From Criibacterium bergeronii (lineage in GTDB: Bacteria; Bacillota; Clostridia; Peptostreptococcales; Filifactoraceae): a stretch of DNA of 44,237 bases. The position numbers and the translations under genes were made by a program. Of this stretch, positions 8,861 through 18,466 are shown piece after piece. Numbering within the stretch: position 1 is the first letter of the stretch; the number at the start of each line of letters is the position of its first letter. The notes beneath the pieces are model-generated. The model was given only the letters and a program-made list of their open reading frames with translations. It had not been told where the DNA came from and searched no databases. The stretch spans positions 1 to 44,237 of the forward strand of contig NZ_MBEW02000014.1 of assembly GCF_001693775.2 (NCBI RefSeq), written 5' to 3'.

Positions 8861-11800
8861 TTATTTTTTCTTTGTAAAGTATAAAACTGGTTTAACATGA
8901 GGATAAAATCCATTCAAGCTTTGGTCTTTAAAATTGTTTTTGTAAAACCAAACTACAGACTCAACATAGGCATAGCTTAGCTCATAGTATGGGTTAGTCA
9001 TTTCGGCAGGTAACATATCGAAAAATTGGAATACAACAGTACCATCGCTGCTTTTTAGACAGCTTTTACCAAAAGATTTATTTTTAAAGCCTTGAGGAGT
9101 ACATTTGGAATTAACATCACTTAGATTATTTTTTGAGTAATAAAGCTTATCTCCTGCTCTTAAAGACTTTATTTTTTCAATGTAGTCAGTGTCAGGTCCG
9201 TAACAATCATCATATTTTCCCTCTTCTTTGTACCAAAACAATCCGTAATCCCAAAAAACACGTCTTTCTGACAGGCTTATTCTAACTTCTTTCATGGTAT
9301 CTGTTTCAGTGTAATCTAAATTAAGCGTTGCAAAGTCATCGCCTAATGCTATTTTATATTTAGGGTCATCAAAAACATCTGTGTTGGTAAAGACATAAAG
9401 ATTGTCCTTTGCCCTTGACAATGCAACGAAAACTTCTCTCCAAAAAGCGTCTTTCCAATCTCTATCACGTTCCTTGAGCATTAAAAATACGGTATCATAC
9501 TCTTTTCCCTTGGCTTTGTGGATAGTAGAAACATATACGAAACATCTGTCACTATAAAAATCTTCAAGGTTTCCCTCTAAATGTGTTTGCCATAAATATT
9601 CTTCAAAATCTTTTTTGCTGACAGTATTTTTGTTTTGATTAGATTTTAAATATAATTTTATTATATTTAATACAGGCTCTAACAAATTACTTCTTTTATA
9701 TACTACTTCCAAGCTTTGTTTGTCATCGTATTTTTTAAATACAAGTTTATTGAAGTCGTATATTGTGATTTCGTCATATAGCTCTTGTTCTTCATCGGCA
9801 TTTTCAGGGGTAGGTTCAACCTTAGGAGAATTTAGTGCAATAATTTCCTCCATTTTTCTAAGCAGATAGAAAAACTCGTCTAAATTTTTTAAATCCTGCA
9901 TTTCATCCTTGCTAGCATTGGAGATTAGCCTCGCAGGTATTTTATTTTGCAGTAGATTGCAGTATAGTGACGATGCCTCTTCGTTTGTATATGTGAGTAT
10001 GCAGACTTTTTTGTCTTTGTGTTGAGCTATATAATCGGATAGAGCTTGCAACACATATACTTGTATATATTCATATTTAAATTTAGTGATTTTTACTACG
10101 CCGTCTCCATCTTCTTTGTTCATGCAGAGCATATCTTCGGATTTAGCTCTGTTTTGTCTATCTTTTGCGAATAGATTTACTAGAGCTAGGATATTTTTCT
10201 TTGAGCGATAATTATTTATTAAATGATACTCTTTTATATCGTAGCTGTTGAAATTGCCACAAGTTTCTAAATCGTCCGACAAGGTGGTGAAAGTATCTCT
10301 ATTTAAATCTCCGGTATTATCGTAGCCATAGTCAAAAATTGATTGGTCATCGTCACCTGCAATTATTACTCTAAATTCTTTTATGTCTTTATTGTAGTTT
10401 ATTAAAGCCTTTAAAAAATCAAACTGTTTAACGTCCATATCCTGAGCCTCGTCAACTACAATCAGGCATTTATTTGGAATAGTGTATTCTTCTACTTGAG
10501 AGCCATCATCAGAATTTTGAATATCTAAAAGTTTTTTATTTGCATTTACAAACACAATACCGTCATCTTTGACTGAGCCTAAGCCATTGCTGGAATTTTC
10601 GATATAACCTACTTCTCCCAAAACGTCATAGGCATAGGAATGGAAGGTTTTTATTTCTATACCGTAGGCGGAGTTGTAGATTAAATTTATTAATCTTGAC
10701 CTAAACTCTTCTGCTGCTGAACGGGTATGGGTTAGCATTAATACGTCTTCATACCTATAGTTATACTTGTCGACTAATTGGACTAACTTATGCACTAAAA
10801 CCTCTGTCTTGCCACTGCCCGGACCTGCATAGATAATTAAGCCTCTTTCGTCTGCGTTCATTATTTCTTGCTGGTATACATCGAAGTTGTTATTGCCCTT
10901 ATTATTTAGGATTTGTTCATTTTTTTGTTTTGTTCTTGGTATTTCAAGAAGTTTTTTGTCTTCTTCATCAGGGAAGTATTCGTCCTCAAATTTGGACTTT
11001 GCCATAGTGAGGTAGTCATTTACAAATTTTTCTGATTTTTTAGGAGATGTTTCGCTGTTTTCTGCAAGCTTTTCATTTTCTGTCTCTTCAAAGAGCAACT
11101 GTGCATACTTATACATTATGTGTATTTGACCAACTTTGCCGGTATAAAATGTCCTCAGGTGTTCGTAGTCTTCCATTTCAAAGTCTTTCGTATGGTTTTT
11201 GCCTTTTTTGATGTGCATCATACTTTTGTAAACTACCAGTCCGTTTACGATTTCTATTTCACCTATGGAGTCTAGCTGTAAAAGAGCATGTTTTACTAAA
11301 TTTTCATAGTCACTAAGTTTTTCTTTTATGCAAAATTCTTTTAAATCAAATTCAATGTAGTTTTTTTCTTCTGCTTTTTCGCTGGAGTTATCAGAGTTTT
11401 GTTGTTTGTTCTTTTGCTTTTTATATAAACTTTTGATATTAGCATATACAAGGGCAGAAATAAGTTTTTCTGCAATTTCATTTTTCTTTGTTATTATCTG
11501 CTCTAGGTTTAGTTTTTTGCTAGGTATCTGAAGGTAGTTTTCCAGTGAGCCTTCCGGCTGGTCAATATAGCCAAACATAATCCACTGTGCAACAATTTTT
11601 TTGATGTTGTAGAGATTTATATTTTTGTCAGAGGAGATTTTTTTTAGATTTAATTTAGCTTTTTTGTTATTGGATTTTATATGCTCTAATATTTCTTCTT
11701 CTACACTGGATATACTTTGATAGAATTTTTCATTTGTTTCTTCATCGTCTTCGCTTAGTACATTAATTTTATAAGTCGACTGTCTATAGATTAGCTCGTT

Positions 11801-14359
11801 GTCTAACAAAAGCTGCATAACTTCAGTGAAATCTTCTTTACTACAGTCGATTTGTTTTTGTAAAAAGTCTACTCTGTTTTCTCCTCCCATAGTCTCTTTA
11901 TTTGCCCTTATCATTTCATATAAAATCTCTGTAGCGATTTGTCTTTTGTTTTTTTTAGGCTCAATATTTTCTGTACCAAGGGAGTTAGTGATATTTTCGT
12001 CATTTTTTTGAGAAAAAGCAGCTATTTCGTCTAATTTTTGTTCCAAATTCTCGGCGGTGACTTTGGGTGCACCGGCGAATATTTTTGTGCTGTTATCCAA
12101 GCGTTCTAAGTAATCTGAAGTCTCTAAAGTAGATATAGCAGTTTTTACAAAGCCTTCTAGGTCGCCTTTTTTCTTTATGTTGGCTCTATTAGCTATATCA
12201 AGTGCTGATAAATACACACCATTTTTTTTCTTTTTCTTGGATTTTTCGGTTTTATTTATGGAGCTACGGACAGCTTTGTTAATTTTTTTAACACTCTCAA
12301 AGTCAACCAAGGATTGTTTATAAAGGCTGAAATGAGTTTCTTGGTCTTTTTCTGAGAATAAAACATAGCAATCAGAAGGTTTTTGGTCTCTGCCGGCACG
12401 ACCTGCCTCTTGCATAAAATTTTCCAAGGAGCTAGGCAAATCAAAGTGTATGACTACTCGTACATTATCTTTATCTACGCCCATACCAAAGGCGGAGGTG
12501 GCTACCATTATATTGCAAGTGCCATCCATAAATTTTTTTTGATTTATTTTTTTATCTTCCTTGCCTAGCTTGCCGCCATTGTAAAATGTGGCGACTTCTT
12601 TTTTATTGTCAATATCATGCGTATAATGTTCATTTAAATCCTCAGCAAGTTTTTTTGTTTCTGCTGCTTTAGACATAAAGATAATGGTACAAGGTAATTG
12701 ACCTTGGTTTGTATTTTTATCTAAAATACTGATTATAGCGTCTTTTCTTTCGTTGTAATTTTTGTTATCGTCAGGTTCGTCTATTTTGACAGCGTGATAA
12801 GTCAAATTGTTTCTTTTTGCACTGGCATAAAATTTTTTTAACTCTAATCCTAATTTATCTCTAAAATAGTTTAGAATGTCCTCTTTTACGCTTTCTTTAG
12901 CTGTGGCTGTAAAGCATGAAATGGGGATTTTATACAAAACTTTGTCTTTATTTTTGGAAGTTTTATTTTTTTGCTCTTCTAATGTTTTAATAAAATTACC
13001 TATATATTGATAATCAGGTCTAAAATCATGCCCCCATTGAGAAAAGCAGTGAGCCTCGTCTATTATAAATCTATCTATAGTCCTTTTGCCAAGCATTTTT
13101 TGGATAGCTTGCGACCTTAACTGCTCCGGAGAGATGTATAGCATATAGTATGCACCATCTTCTATTGCCTGCATTTTAATGCTTTTTTCTACAGGGTTGT
13201 CAAGTCCGTTGATGTAGGTTGAGATAAAGTTGCCTTTTTCATTTAGATTATCAACTTGGTCTTTCATAAGGGATTGAAGTGGAGAGATTACTACTGTAAG
13301 TGCTCCATATTTTTTGCCTGCAATTATAGCAGGTAGCTGGAAAGTAAGTGATTTTCCTCCACCGGTTGGGAAGATGGCTATAAGTGATTCTCCTCTTAGT
13401 GCAGATTTAATAGCATCTTCTTGCAGTGGTAAATTATCTTCGCCATAGCTACGGAATTCAAAATGCAGCTTTGCATCTATTGTTTTGGCTAAATTTTTAT
13501 ATATTTTAATAGCCATTTTTTCAGGACTGAGTTCTTTGTCGCAGTAGCTACACACTTCTTCGCATAGGGTGAAACAAAGTTTTTTTATGATTATACCTGT
13601 CATAGGATAGTTAATTTCTACATATTCAGGTAAATTGATTGAAACCTTGCTAAAATCTTCGCCTTCTTCATCAGTTTTTTCGGCAGCAAAAAGTATATTG
13701 GATATTGCTATAGCAGTTTCTAATGGACAGTCCTTAATGAAGTCTATGACGTTAGCATTTTCACATATACTTCCTAGTAAAAGCTCTTTTATATTTTCTG
13801 CTAGTGTTTCGTAGTCTGTATTTAAAGGACTGGTTTTGCCGATATATTCAAAAAATCCGCTAAATTCTTCAGTGTTTTGTAATAATTGTCTATAAATATT
13901 TTGAGTTTTTTCGTCAAATTTATTGAATTCTGATAACGCTAGGTCAAACAGCTCTTTTGATTTTTTTGCATCAAGCGTAGGGTTGTTATTTTCGCCTTTC
14001 ATTTGCTCGTAGTCTTTTCCTAGGCGGTGTGTCTTTTTATCAAAAAGTAGTATTGATAAGTTTAGGGTGTCTATGTAGAATATATTGTCATTTTCCTTGA
14101 AAAAGGTTTTGGCTGTAGGCTCGTCTTTTAACATTTTTATGTCGTGATTTATAATGTTGTGTCCGCATAGAAAATATTTATCTTTGCTATTTTTCTTTAC
14201 AAAGTTTATAAACTCAGTTATTTGACTGTTATCTGCACCATGAAAGCTTGTTTCATTTCTATTTATGTCATACGCTACTGCTCCGGTGTCAAGAATTTTT
14301 TTGCTATCTCTGTCAGTTTCAGTATCAAAAAATATTAGATTGGTTAGATATTTTCCCAT
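8861..14359 (-). CDS. Exonuclease-RecQ-UvrD fusion: giant DNA helicase
   Basis: A single 1832-residue frame joins three enzyme parts. Residues 1-180 form a DnaQ-like 3'-5' exonuclease (D12 and E14 in FDTET, NHD at 71-73, D130). Residues 300-720 are a RecQ-type SF2 helicase: TGGGKS near 332, DEAHCFSQWGHDFRPDY near 434, and motif VI with QEAGRAGRD near 653. After a winged-helix-like middle, residues 1170-1690 are a UvrD-type SF1 helicase: AGPGSGKT near 1180, VVDEAQD near 1303, STIHKAKG near 1614 and VALSRAKD near 1648. The last ~140 residues are unassigned. Most RecQ zinc cysteines are absent, and the third exonuclease motif has Asn125 where DnaQ has its histidine. The start ATG has AAAAGGA upstream. 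A role in repair or in attack on foreign DNA is possible; neither is shown. Confidence 0.9.
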   Translation of the reverse strand: MGKYLTNLIFFDTETDRDSKKILDTGAVAYDINRNETSFHGADNSQITEFINFVKKNSKDKYFLCGHNIINHDIKMLKDEPTAKTFFKENDNIFYIDTLNLSILLFDKKTHRLGKDYEQMKGENNNPTLDAKKSKELFDLALSEFNKFDEKTQNIYRQLLQNTEEFSGFFEYIGKTSPLNTDYETLAENIKELLLGSICENANVIDFIKDCPLETAIAISNILFAAEKTDEEGEDFSKVSINLPEYVEINYPMTGIIIKKLCFTLCEEVCSYCDKELSPEKMAIKIYKNLAKTIDAKLHFEFRSYGEDNLPLQEDAIKSALRGESLIAIFPTGGGKSLTFQLPAIIAGKKYGALTVVISPLQSLMKDQVDNLNEKGNFISTYINGLDNPVEKSIKMQAIEDGAYYMLYISPEQLRSQAIQKMLGKRTIDRFIIDEAHCFSQWGHDFRPDYQYIGNFIKTLEEQKNKTSKNKDKVLYKIPISCFTATAKESVKEDILNYFRDKLGLELKKFYASAKRNNLTYHAVKIDEPDDNKNYNERKDAIISILDKNTNQGQLPCTIIFMSKAAETKKLAEDLNEHYTHDIDNKKEVATFYNGGKLGKEDKKINQKKFMDGTCNIMVATSAFGMGVDKDNVRVVIHFDLPSSLENFMQEAGRAGRDQKPSDCYVLFSEKDQETHFSLYKQSLVDFESVKKINKAVRSSINKTEKSKKKKKNGVYLSALDIANRANIKKKGDLEGFVKTAISTLETSDYLERLDNSTKIFAGAPKVTAENLEQKLDEIAAFSQKNDENITNSLGTENIEPKKNKRQIATEILYEMIRANKETMGGENRVDFLQKQIDCSKEDFTEVMQLLLDNELIYRQSTYKINVLSEDDEETNEKFYQSISSVEEEILEHIKSNNKKAKLNLKKISSDKNINLYNIKKIVAQWIMFGYIDQPEGSLENYLQIPSKKLNLEQIITKKNEIAEKLISALVYANIKSLYKKQKNKQQNSDNSSEKAEEKNYIEFDLKEFCIKEKLSDYENLVKHALLQLDSIGEIEIVNGLVVYKSMMHIKKGKNHTKDFEMEDYEHLRTFYTGKVGQIHIMYKYAQLLFEETENEKLAENSETSPKKSEKFVNDYLTMAKSKFEDEYFPDEEDKKLLEIPRTKQKNEQILNNKGNNNFDVYQQEIMNADERGLIIYAGPGSGKTEVLVHKLVQLVDKYNYRYEDVLMLTHTRSAAEEFRSRLINLIYNSAYGIEIKTFHSYAYDVLGEVGYIENSSNGLGSVKDDGIVFVNANKKLLDIQNSDDGSQVEEYTIPNKCLIVVDEAQDMDVKQFDFLKALINYNKDIKEFRVIIAGDDDQSIFDYGYDNTGDLNRDTFTTLSDDLETCGNFNSYDIKEYHLINNYRSKKNILALVNLFAKDRQNRAKSEDMLCMNKEDGDGVVKITKFKYEYIQVYVLQALSDYIAQHKDKKVCILTYTNEEASSLYCNLLQNKIPARLISNASKDEMQDLKNLDEFFYLLRKMEEIIALNSPKVEPTPENADEEQELYDEITIYDFNKLVFKKYDDKQSLEVVYKRSNLLEPVLNIIKLYLKSNQNKNTVSKKDFEEYLWQTHLEGNLEDFYSDRCFVYVSTIHKAKGKEYDTVFLMLKERDRDWKDAFWREVFVALSRAKDNLYVFTNTDVFDDPKYKIALGDDFATLNLDYTETDTMKEVRISLSERRVFWDYGLFWYKEEGKYDDCYGPDTDYIEKIKSLRAGDKLYYSKNNLSDVNSKCTPQGFKNKSFGKSCLKSSDGTVVFQFFDMLPAEMTNPYYELSYAYVESVVWFYKNNFKDQSLNGFYPHVKPVLYFTKKK

Positions 14360-14417
14360 AGCTAAATCCTTTTTAATTAAAAATTATTTAATATAGCAGT
14401 TTATTTATATATTGATA

Positions 14418-14427
14418 ATTATATCAC
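14418..14427 (-). promoter_or_regulatory. Possible extended -10 promoter for the helicase fusion
   Basis: Read on the - strand, TGATATAAT ends at 14418, about 60 bases before the ATG at 14359. It matches the TGnTATAAT extended -10 box. No good -35 is seen at 17 bases, so this is a tentative call. Confidence 0.35.
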
Positions 14428-14507
14428 AAAATTTATTAGAATGAATTCTAAATTAAGAGCTGCTAAAATCGAAATATGTGATATATTAAGAAAAATAATT
14501 TTTATAC

Positions 14508-14536
14508 TTGACTATATGTGAAATATAAGGTATACA
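14508..14536 (+). promoter_or_regulatory. Promoter of the MerR remnant
   Basis: TTGACT (14508-14513) and TATACA (14531-14536) are 17 bases apart, 35 bases before the MerR start. The match to the housekeeping consensus is good. Confidence 0.55.
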
Positions 14537-14570
14537 TTAATTACCGAGGGTTCATATTAAGGAGAGGAAA

Positions 14571-14759
14571 ATGAAAATCAAAGAAGTATGTAAAATATTT
14601 CATTTATCAGCGGACACGCTAAGATATTATGAAAAAGAGGGAATTATACCTCCTGTTCCTAGGGACAGTAAGGGAATTCGCAACTATGGTCAAAATGAGC
14701 TAAAATGTATTGAAAAAGCGGTATATTTACGCTCGCAGGGTATAAAAAAGGATAAGTAG
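14571..14759 (+). pseudogene. Truncated MerR-family regulator (DNA-binding domain only)
   Basis: The 62 codons begin with ATG 14571 after AAGGAGAGG and encode the MerR winged helix: IKEVCKIFHLSADTLRYYEK, then GIIPP and the wing arginine segment. Normal MerR proteins run to about 120-280 residues, with a dimerisation helix and effector domain. Here the frame ends in TAG after YLRSQGIKKDK, and I found no continuation in another frame downstream. The piece lacks what is needed to dimerise, so it is probably a remnant. MerR regulators that control aldo/keto reductases are common, and a reductase gene follows at 15183; it may once have been the regulator of that gene. A functional mini-MerR cannot be excluded. 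Confidence 0.7.
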
Positions 14760-15182
14760 CGTATAATGTAGGTATGCTTAAATAAAACCAACATGAAATT
14801 AGCAAAAATATATTAATACGAGTATTTAAAGGATATAATTAATGGAAAAACTTATGTTTATTGATTATGAACCAAGGTAGACCAAGTAGACACTGCGAAA
14901 AAATTGATATAGGTAAAAAACTAGCATCCTCTGTTTGTGATTATGGTAGCGGAGGGACACTTTAAACAAAGCACTTACATATAAGGCAAGGAAAGATTTT
15001 AGAAAATGTCTTGTCATGGATAAAATTGTTGCACCTGTAGCTGTCTCAGGTGCAATTTTTAATGTGCAAACTTGACGAAGCTTATAGTTTTCTCAAAAGA
15101 AAAAAATAAATATTAATTGTAATTTATCTGTAATGTGGGGTATAATAAAGTATATTAAATTTTATATTCTCAGGAGAAAATT
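14760..15182. other. Intergenic stretch after the MerR remnant
   Basis: I see no credible gene. A 32-codon frame at 14867-14965 lacks a ribosome binding site. The stretch contains a terminator at 15029-15060 and a TATAAT box at 15141-15146 that may serve the aldo/keto reductase, with only a weak -35. It may hold decayed coding sequence, but nothing recognisable. Confidence 0.45.
15029..15060 (+). terminator. Intrinsic terminator upstream of the aldo/keto reductase
   Basis: TTGCACCTG (15029-15037) pairs with CAGGTGCAA (15047-15055) around a 9-base loop, followed by five T. There is no intact gene just before it, so it probably belongs to a decayed one. Confidence 0.75.
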
Positions 15183-16055
15183 ATGATATTTGATGAAAAA
15201 ATTAAACTAAATAATGGCAACGAAATACCAAAACTGGCACTAGGCACATGGCTAATCGATGATGCTATAGTGGCAGATGCGGTAGTAAATGCCATAGAAA
15301 TAGGATATAGACACATAGACACCGCCCAAGCATATGAAAACGAACGTGGAGTTGGAGAAGGTATAAGGAAATCGGCAGTTCCAAGGGAAAAACTCTTTGT
15401 AACATCTAAAATTCAAGCCGAAATTAAAGACTATGTTGCAGCAAAAAAATCAATAGACGACACGCTCAATCTTATGGGATTAGACTATCTTGACTTGATG
15501 ATAATCCACAGCCCACAGCCATGGGCAGAATATAACAAATCTGAAAATAGATATTATAAAGAAAATAAAGAAGTTTGGAAAGCATTGCAAGAGGCTTATG
15601 AGGCTGGAAAAGTAAAAAATATAGGCATCTCAAATTTTAAAGAGCAAGACATACAAAATATATTAGAAGATTGCAAAATAAAACCTGTCATAAATCAGAT
15701 ACTTTGCCATATTTCAAATACACCACTTGAAGTTATAGCGTATTGCCAAAAAAATGATATACAAGTAGAGGCATATTCACCTATAGCTCATGGAAAATCA
15801 CTGGACAATCCTGTTATAAAAGAAATTGCCCAAAAATATAATGTAAGTGTTCCGCAGCTCTGCATAAGATATGATTGGCAGCTCAACACCATCGTGCTAC
15901 CAAAGACAGCTAATAAAGAGCATATGAAACAAAATGCCGATATAAACTTTGAAATATCAGCAGAAGATATGGAAACTCTGAAACATCTAAACAAGATTAA
16001 AGACTATGGCGAGCTGAATAAATTTGCCGTTTATGGTCACAACGACATGAAATAA
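15183..16055 (+). CDS. Aldo/keto reductase
   Basis: This 290-residue TIM-barrel oxidoreductase reduces aldehydes or ketones with NADPH in the cytoplasm. The catalytic tetrad is complete: D46 and Y51 in RHIDTAQAYENE, K76 in FVTSKI, and H109 in LMIIHSP. The GISNF stretch and the late LPKTANKEHMKQN stretch form the expected substrate and cofactor-phosphate contacts. Sequence style is closest to the 2,5-diketo-gluconate reductase-like group, which acts broadly on small carbonyl compounds. Start ATG 15183 follows AGGAG closely. The gene is flanked by terminators on both sides and so is monocistronic. The physiological substrate is unknown. Confidence 0.92.
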   Translation: MIFDEKIKLNNGNEIPKLALGTWLIDDAIVADAVVNAIEIGYRHIDTAQAYENERGVGEGIRKSAVPREKLFVTSKIQAEIKDYVAAKKSIDDTLNLMGLDYLDLMIIHSPQPWAEYNKSENRYYKENKEVWKALQEAYEAGKVKNIGISNFKEQDIQNILEDCKIKPVINQILCHISNTPLEVIAYCQKNDIQVEAYSPIAHGKSLDNPVIKEIAQKYNVSVPQLCIRYDWQLNTIVLPKTANKEHMKQNADINFEISAEDMETLKHLNKIKDYGELNKFAVYGHNDMK

Positions 16056-16068
16056 ATATCATAGAAAA

Positions 16069-16102
16069 ATTAAAGGGCGGTGATTATTTACCGCCCTTTA
16101 AT
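16069..16102. terminator. Terminator after the aldo/keto reductase
   Basis: ATTAAAGGGCGGT (16069-16081) pairs perfectly with ACCGCCCTTTAAT (16090-16102) around an 8-base loop. The G+C core is strong for this genome; the T-run is short, and the structure is symmetric. Confidence 0.75.
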
Positions 16103-16135
16103 GTCAAAAATTTATATATTAAAAGAGGAGATAAA

Positions 16136-16531
16136 TTGAGCTTTACTAGATACATATATCACAATCAAAACCCCAAAAATCTTCAAAGAGCGGCAGATTG
16201 CGTATTTAGAGCTACATCATTCGCCTTTGGCATCACATGGGAGCAAGCACTAAGAGAATTGACACAGGTTGCCTTGCAAGTAAAGGATGCACCTAATTCC
16301 AAGAGAGTTTTGGAAAAATATTTGAAACTAAAAGGACTTGAAAAACAAAAACAGCCGGTGAAATCTAACAATAAAAAATATAAGGTAAGAGAATTTTGCA
16401 ACAAATTCTCCACAGGCACATTTATTGTAAAAACAGCACGCCATCTTACAGTGGTCAAGGACGGATACATATATGACACATGGGATTGCGGCGAAAAATG
16501 CGTAGGAAATTACTGGAGGGTGAGTAATTAG
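16136..16531 (+). CDS. Small protein of unknown function with cysteine-peptidase-like motifs
   Basis: The product has 131 residues with no signal peptide or membrane segment. TTG 16136 is the start, supported by GAGGAG at 16125-16130. Three features recall papain-like or C39-like peptidases: AADCVFRATS with Cys22 at the head of a helix, HLTVVKDG with His103, and YIYDTWDCG with Asp114 or Asp117. The order Cys-His-Asp and the strand-turn-strand context of the histidine fit that fold. Similar small proteins occur in phages and mobile regions, by my recollection, but there are no phage genes beside it here. It sits alone between the reductase terminator and a new promoter. The function is unknown; the peptidase reading is inference from motifs. 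Confidence 0.6.
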   Translation: MSFTRYIYHNQNPKNLQRAADCVFRATSFAFGITWEQALRELTQVALQVKDAPNSKRVLEKYLKLKGLEKQKQPVKSNNKKYKVREFCNKFSTGTFIVKTARHLTVVKDGYIYDTWDCGEKCVGNYWRVSN

Positions 16532-16624
16532 CTTGAAATAAAATAATTTAATTTATAGTTAGAGAATTAAGATAATTTTTGCGTTAAATAAATTTGTGAA
16601 AATTGTAAAAAAATTATTATCAAA

Positions 16625-16653
16625 TTGACACTTGCAACTAATACGAGTAGAAT
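16625..16653 (+). promoter_or_regulatory. Promoter of the soluble chemoreceptor
   Basis: TTGACA (16625-16630) and TAGAAT (16648-16653) are separated by 17 bases, with the start codon 59 bases further on. The -35 is perfect. Confidence 0.6.
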
Positions 16654-16711
16654 ATGAATGTATTAAAAAATGAAATTATGCTTTCACAAGACTAAATTGG
16701 GGGAGGGTACT

Positions 16712-18208
16712 ATGTTCGGAAAAAATAAATTGACAGAAAAACCATCAGACAATGATTTTGACAAACAAATAGATAACATAATCGCAGGATATAATCACAA
16801 TGAAAAAATACAGCACATTCAAGCAGGCTCAAATGCTCAATTGGAAAATAAGATAAATTCATTGATAGACTTATTTAATCAAGAATTGGACTATCAAAAA
16901 TTAAGACTAAAGGTTGTAAATGATGCCGCTCATTCAGGAATGTGGTATATGAAAATTGATGACAATCTAAATATTGAATACGCAATATGGTCAGACGAAT
17001 TCAGACGCATGACAGGATTTAAAGACGAAAGAGATTTTCCAAACGAAGTAAATTCATGGTCGGATAGATTGCACCCTGATGATGCCGGAAATACTCTTGA
17101 AAAATTTGGAAATTGCATTTCTGATTTTTCAGGGAAAACAGTATACGATGTAAACTATAGATTAAAAATTAAAGATGGCACATACAAGTGGTTTAAGGCG
17201 ACAGGACACACTATAAGAGACGAAAAAGGACATCCTGTAGAAATCATAGGTATATTTATCGATATAGACGAGCAAATTAAAAATGAAACAGAGCTGGATT
17301 ATACAGTAAAAAGATATGAGGCAATAGACGAAATATTATCAGAAGGTTCATGGAATATGAGAGTCACCGGAAATGACCCTACCAGCCCAAATAATGAATT
17401 TTGGTGGTCAAACCAATTTAGAAATCTGTTAGGATATAACAACGAAAGTGATTTTCCTAATAAATTAAACTCTTGGTCAGATAAACTCCATCCTGAAGAT
17501 AAGCAAAGGACACTGGATGCGTTTAGTAAACATATTTTAGATTATTCAGGAAAAACACCATTTGACTTGGATTATAGATTGCAAAAAAAAGATGGTCGCT
17601 ACGGCTGGTTTCATGCAATAGGGCAAACCATTAGAAAACCAAATGGAGAGCCGATATTGGTAGCAGGTGCAATAAGAGATATTACATCTGAAAAGGCAAA
17701 AGAAACATTTACAAGAGAGCTAGACGGACTGATAAGAGATTTATCCGGCTCAATAGGCGAAATTACTGAGGCTGTAGCAAGTACCACTCAAACTACTATG
17801 GACATAACAAATAAACAGGTAGAAATCAAAAAAGCAACTGAAATTTCAAAAGCAGTTACCGATGAAACTATGAAGCTTGTAGATTTGATATTAAACATTT
17901 CATCACAAACAAACCTTTTAGCTTTAAATGCCTCAATTGAGGCGGCAAGAGCAGGAGAGGCAGGCAAAGGCTTTTCAGTAGTAGCTGAGGAAGTAAGAAA
18001 ATTAGCAAACAGCAGCCAAGGTGCAGTAGACAGCATTACAAAGAGCTTAAACGGTATGGAAACGGCAAACAATGATATTATGTCTAGGATAAATGATATA
18101 AGCGGTTTGATTGAAGGACAGTCCTCCAGTATGCAGGAAATTAACGCATCTATAGAAGAGGTAAACTCTATGACTACCAAGATTGCTGATATGGCACAAG
18201 ATTTATAA
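16712..18208 (+). CDS. Soluble PAS-PAS methyl-accepting chemotaxis-like protein
   Basis: The start is placed at ATG 16712, right after GGGGGAGGG; an earlier ATG at 16670 has no such site. The 498-residue product has no transmembrane helix. Two PAS domains follow one another (about 73-186 and 210-326) and look like an internal duplication: both contain a LHPDD or LHPED segment, a DFSGKT or DYSGKT segment and a YRLK-KDG-Y-WF ending. The signalling domain (about 340-498) has the tip [20 protein letters not shown] near 397. The helix before the tip is short compared with membrane receptors. It would report an internal state, such as redox or a bound cofactor, to CheA and CheW; the PAS ligand cannot be told from sequence. 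A terminator follows. Confidence 0.88.
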   Translation: MFGKNKLTEKPSDNDFDKQIDNIIAGYNHNEKIQHIQAGSNAQLENKINSLIDLFNQELDYQKLRLKVVNDAAHSGMWYMKIDDNLNIEYAIWSDEFRRMTGFKDERDFPNEVNSWSDRLHPDDAGNTLEKFGNCISDFSGKTVYDVNYRLKIKDGTYKWFKATGHTIRDEKGHPVEIIGIFIDIDEQIKNETELDYTVKRYEAIDEILSEGSWNMRVTGNDPTSPNNEFWWSNQFRNLLGYNNESDFPNKLNSWSDKLHPEDKQRTLDAFSKHILDYSGKTPFDLDYRLQKKDGRYGWFHAIGQTIRKPNGEPILVAGAIRDITSEKAKETFTRELDGLIRDLSGSIGEITEAVASTTQTTMDITNKQVEIKKATEISKAVTDETMKLVDLILNISSQTNLLALNASIEAARAGEAGKGFSVVAEEVRKLANSSQGAVDSITKSLNGMETANNDIMSRINDISGLIEGQSSSMQEINASIEEVNSMTTKIADMAQDL

Positions 18209-18220
18209 AAAATTAAACTG

Positions 18221-18270
18221 CAAAAACAAAAGCCAACAAACATTGAAGTTCGTTGGCTTTTTGTTTTTTG
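18221..18270 (+). terminator. Terminator after the PAS-PAS chemoreceptor
   Basis: AAAAGCCAAC (18228-18237) pairs with GTTGGCTTTT (18252-18261) and outer A/T bases extend the stem. A T-rich tail follows to 18269. Confidence 0.82.
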
Positions 18271-18466
18271 TCCGTTATATTTTTAATTAAATCTGATGTA
18301 TTAACTGAGTTGCCTAGATTATAACATAAAAAAAACACTAAATCTACTGATAATCCCATTTTTGGAAATATTTTTTAACTAAATACATTTTGCGTAATTT
18401 TAAAAATTTATGGTAGATAATAAGTAATGAATAAATTTATTATACGTTGTCAAGAAAGGATAGTTA

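Noticed and set aside
14867-14965. 32-codon frame starting at ATG 14867
   Set aside because: No ribosome binding site, no family resemblance, and it lies in a decayed stretch between a MerR remnant and an orphan terminator.
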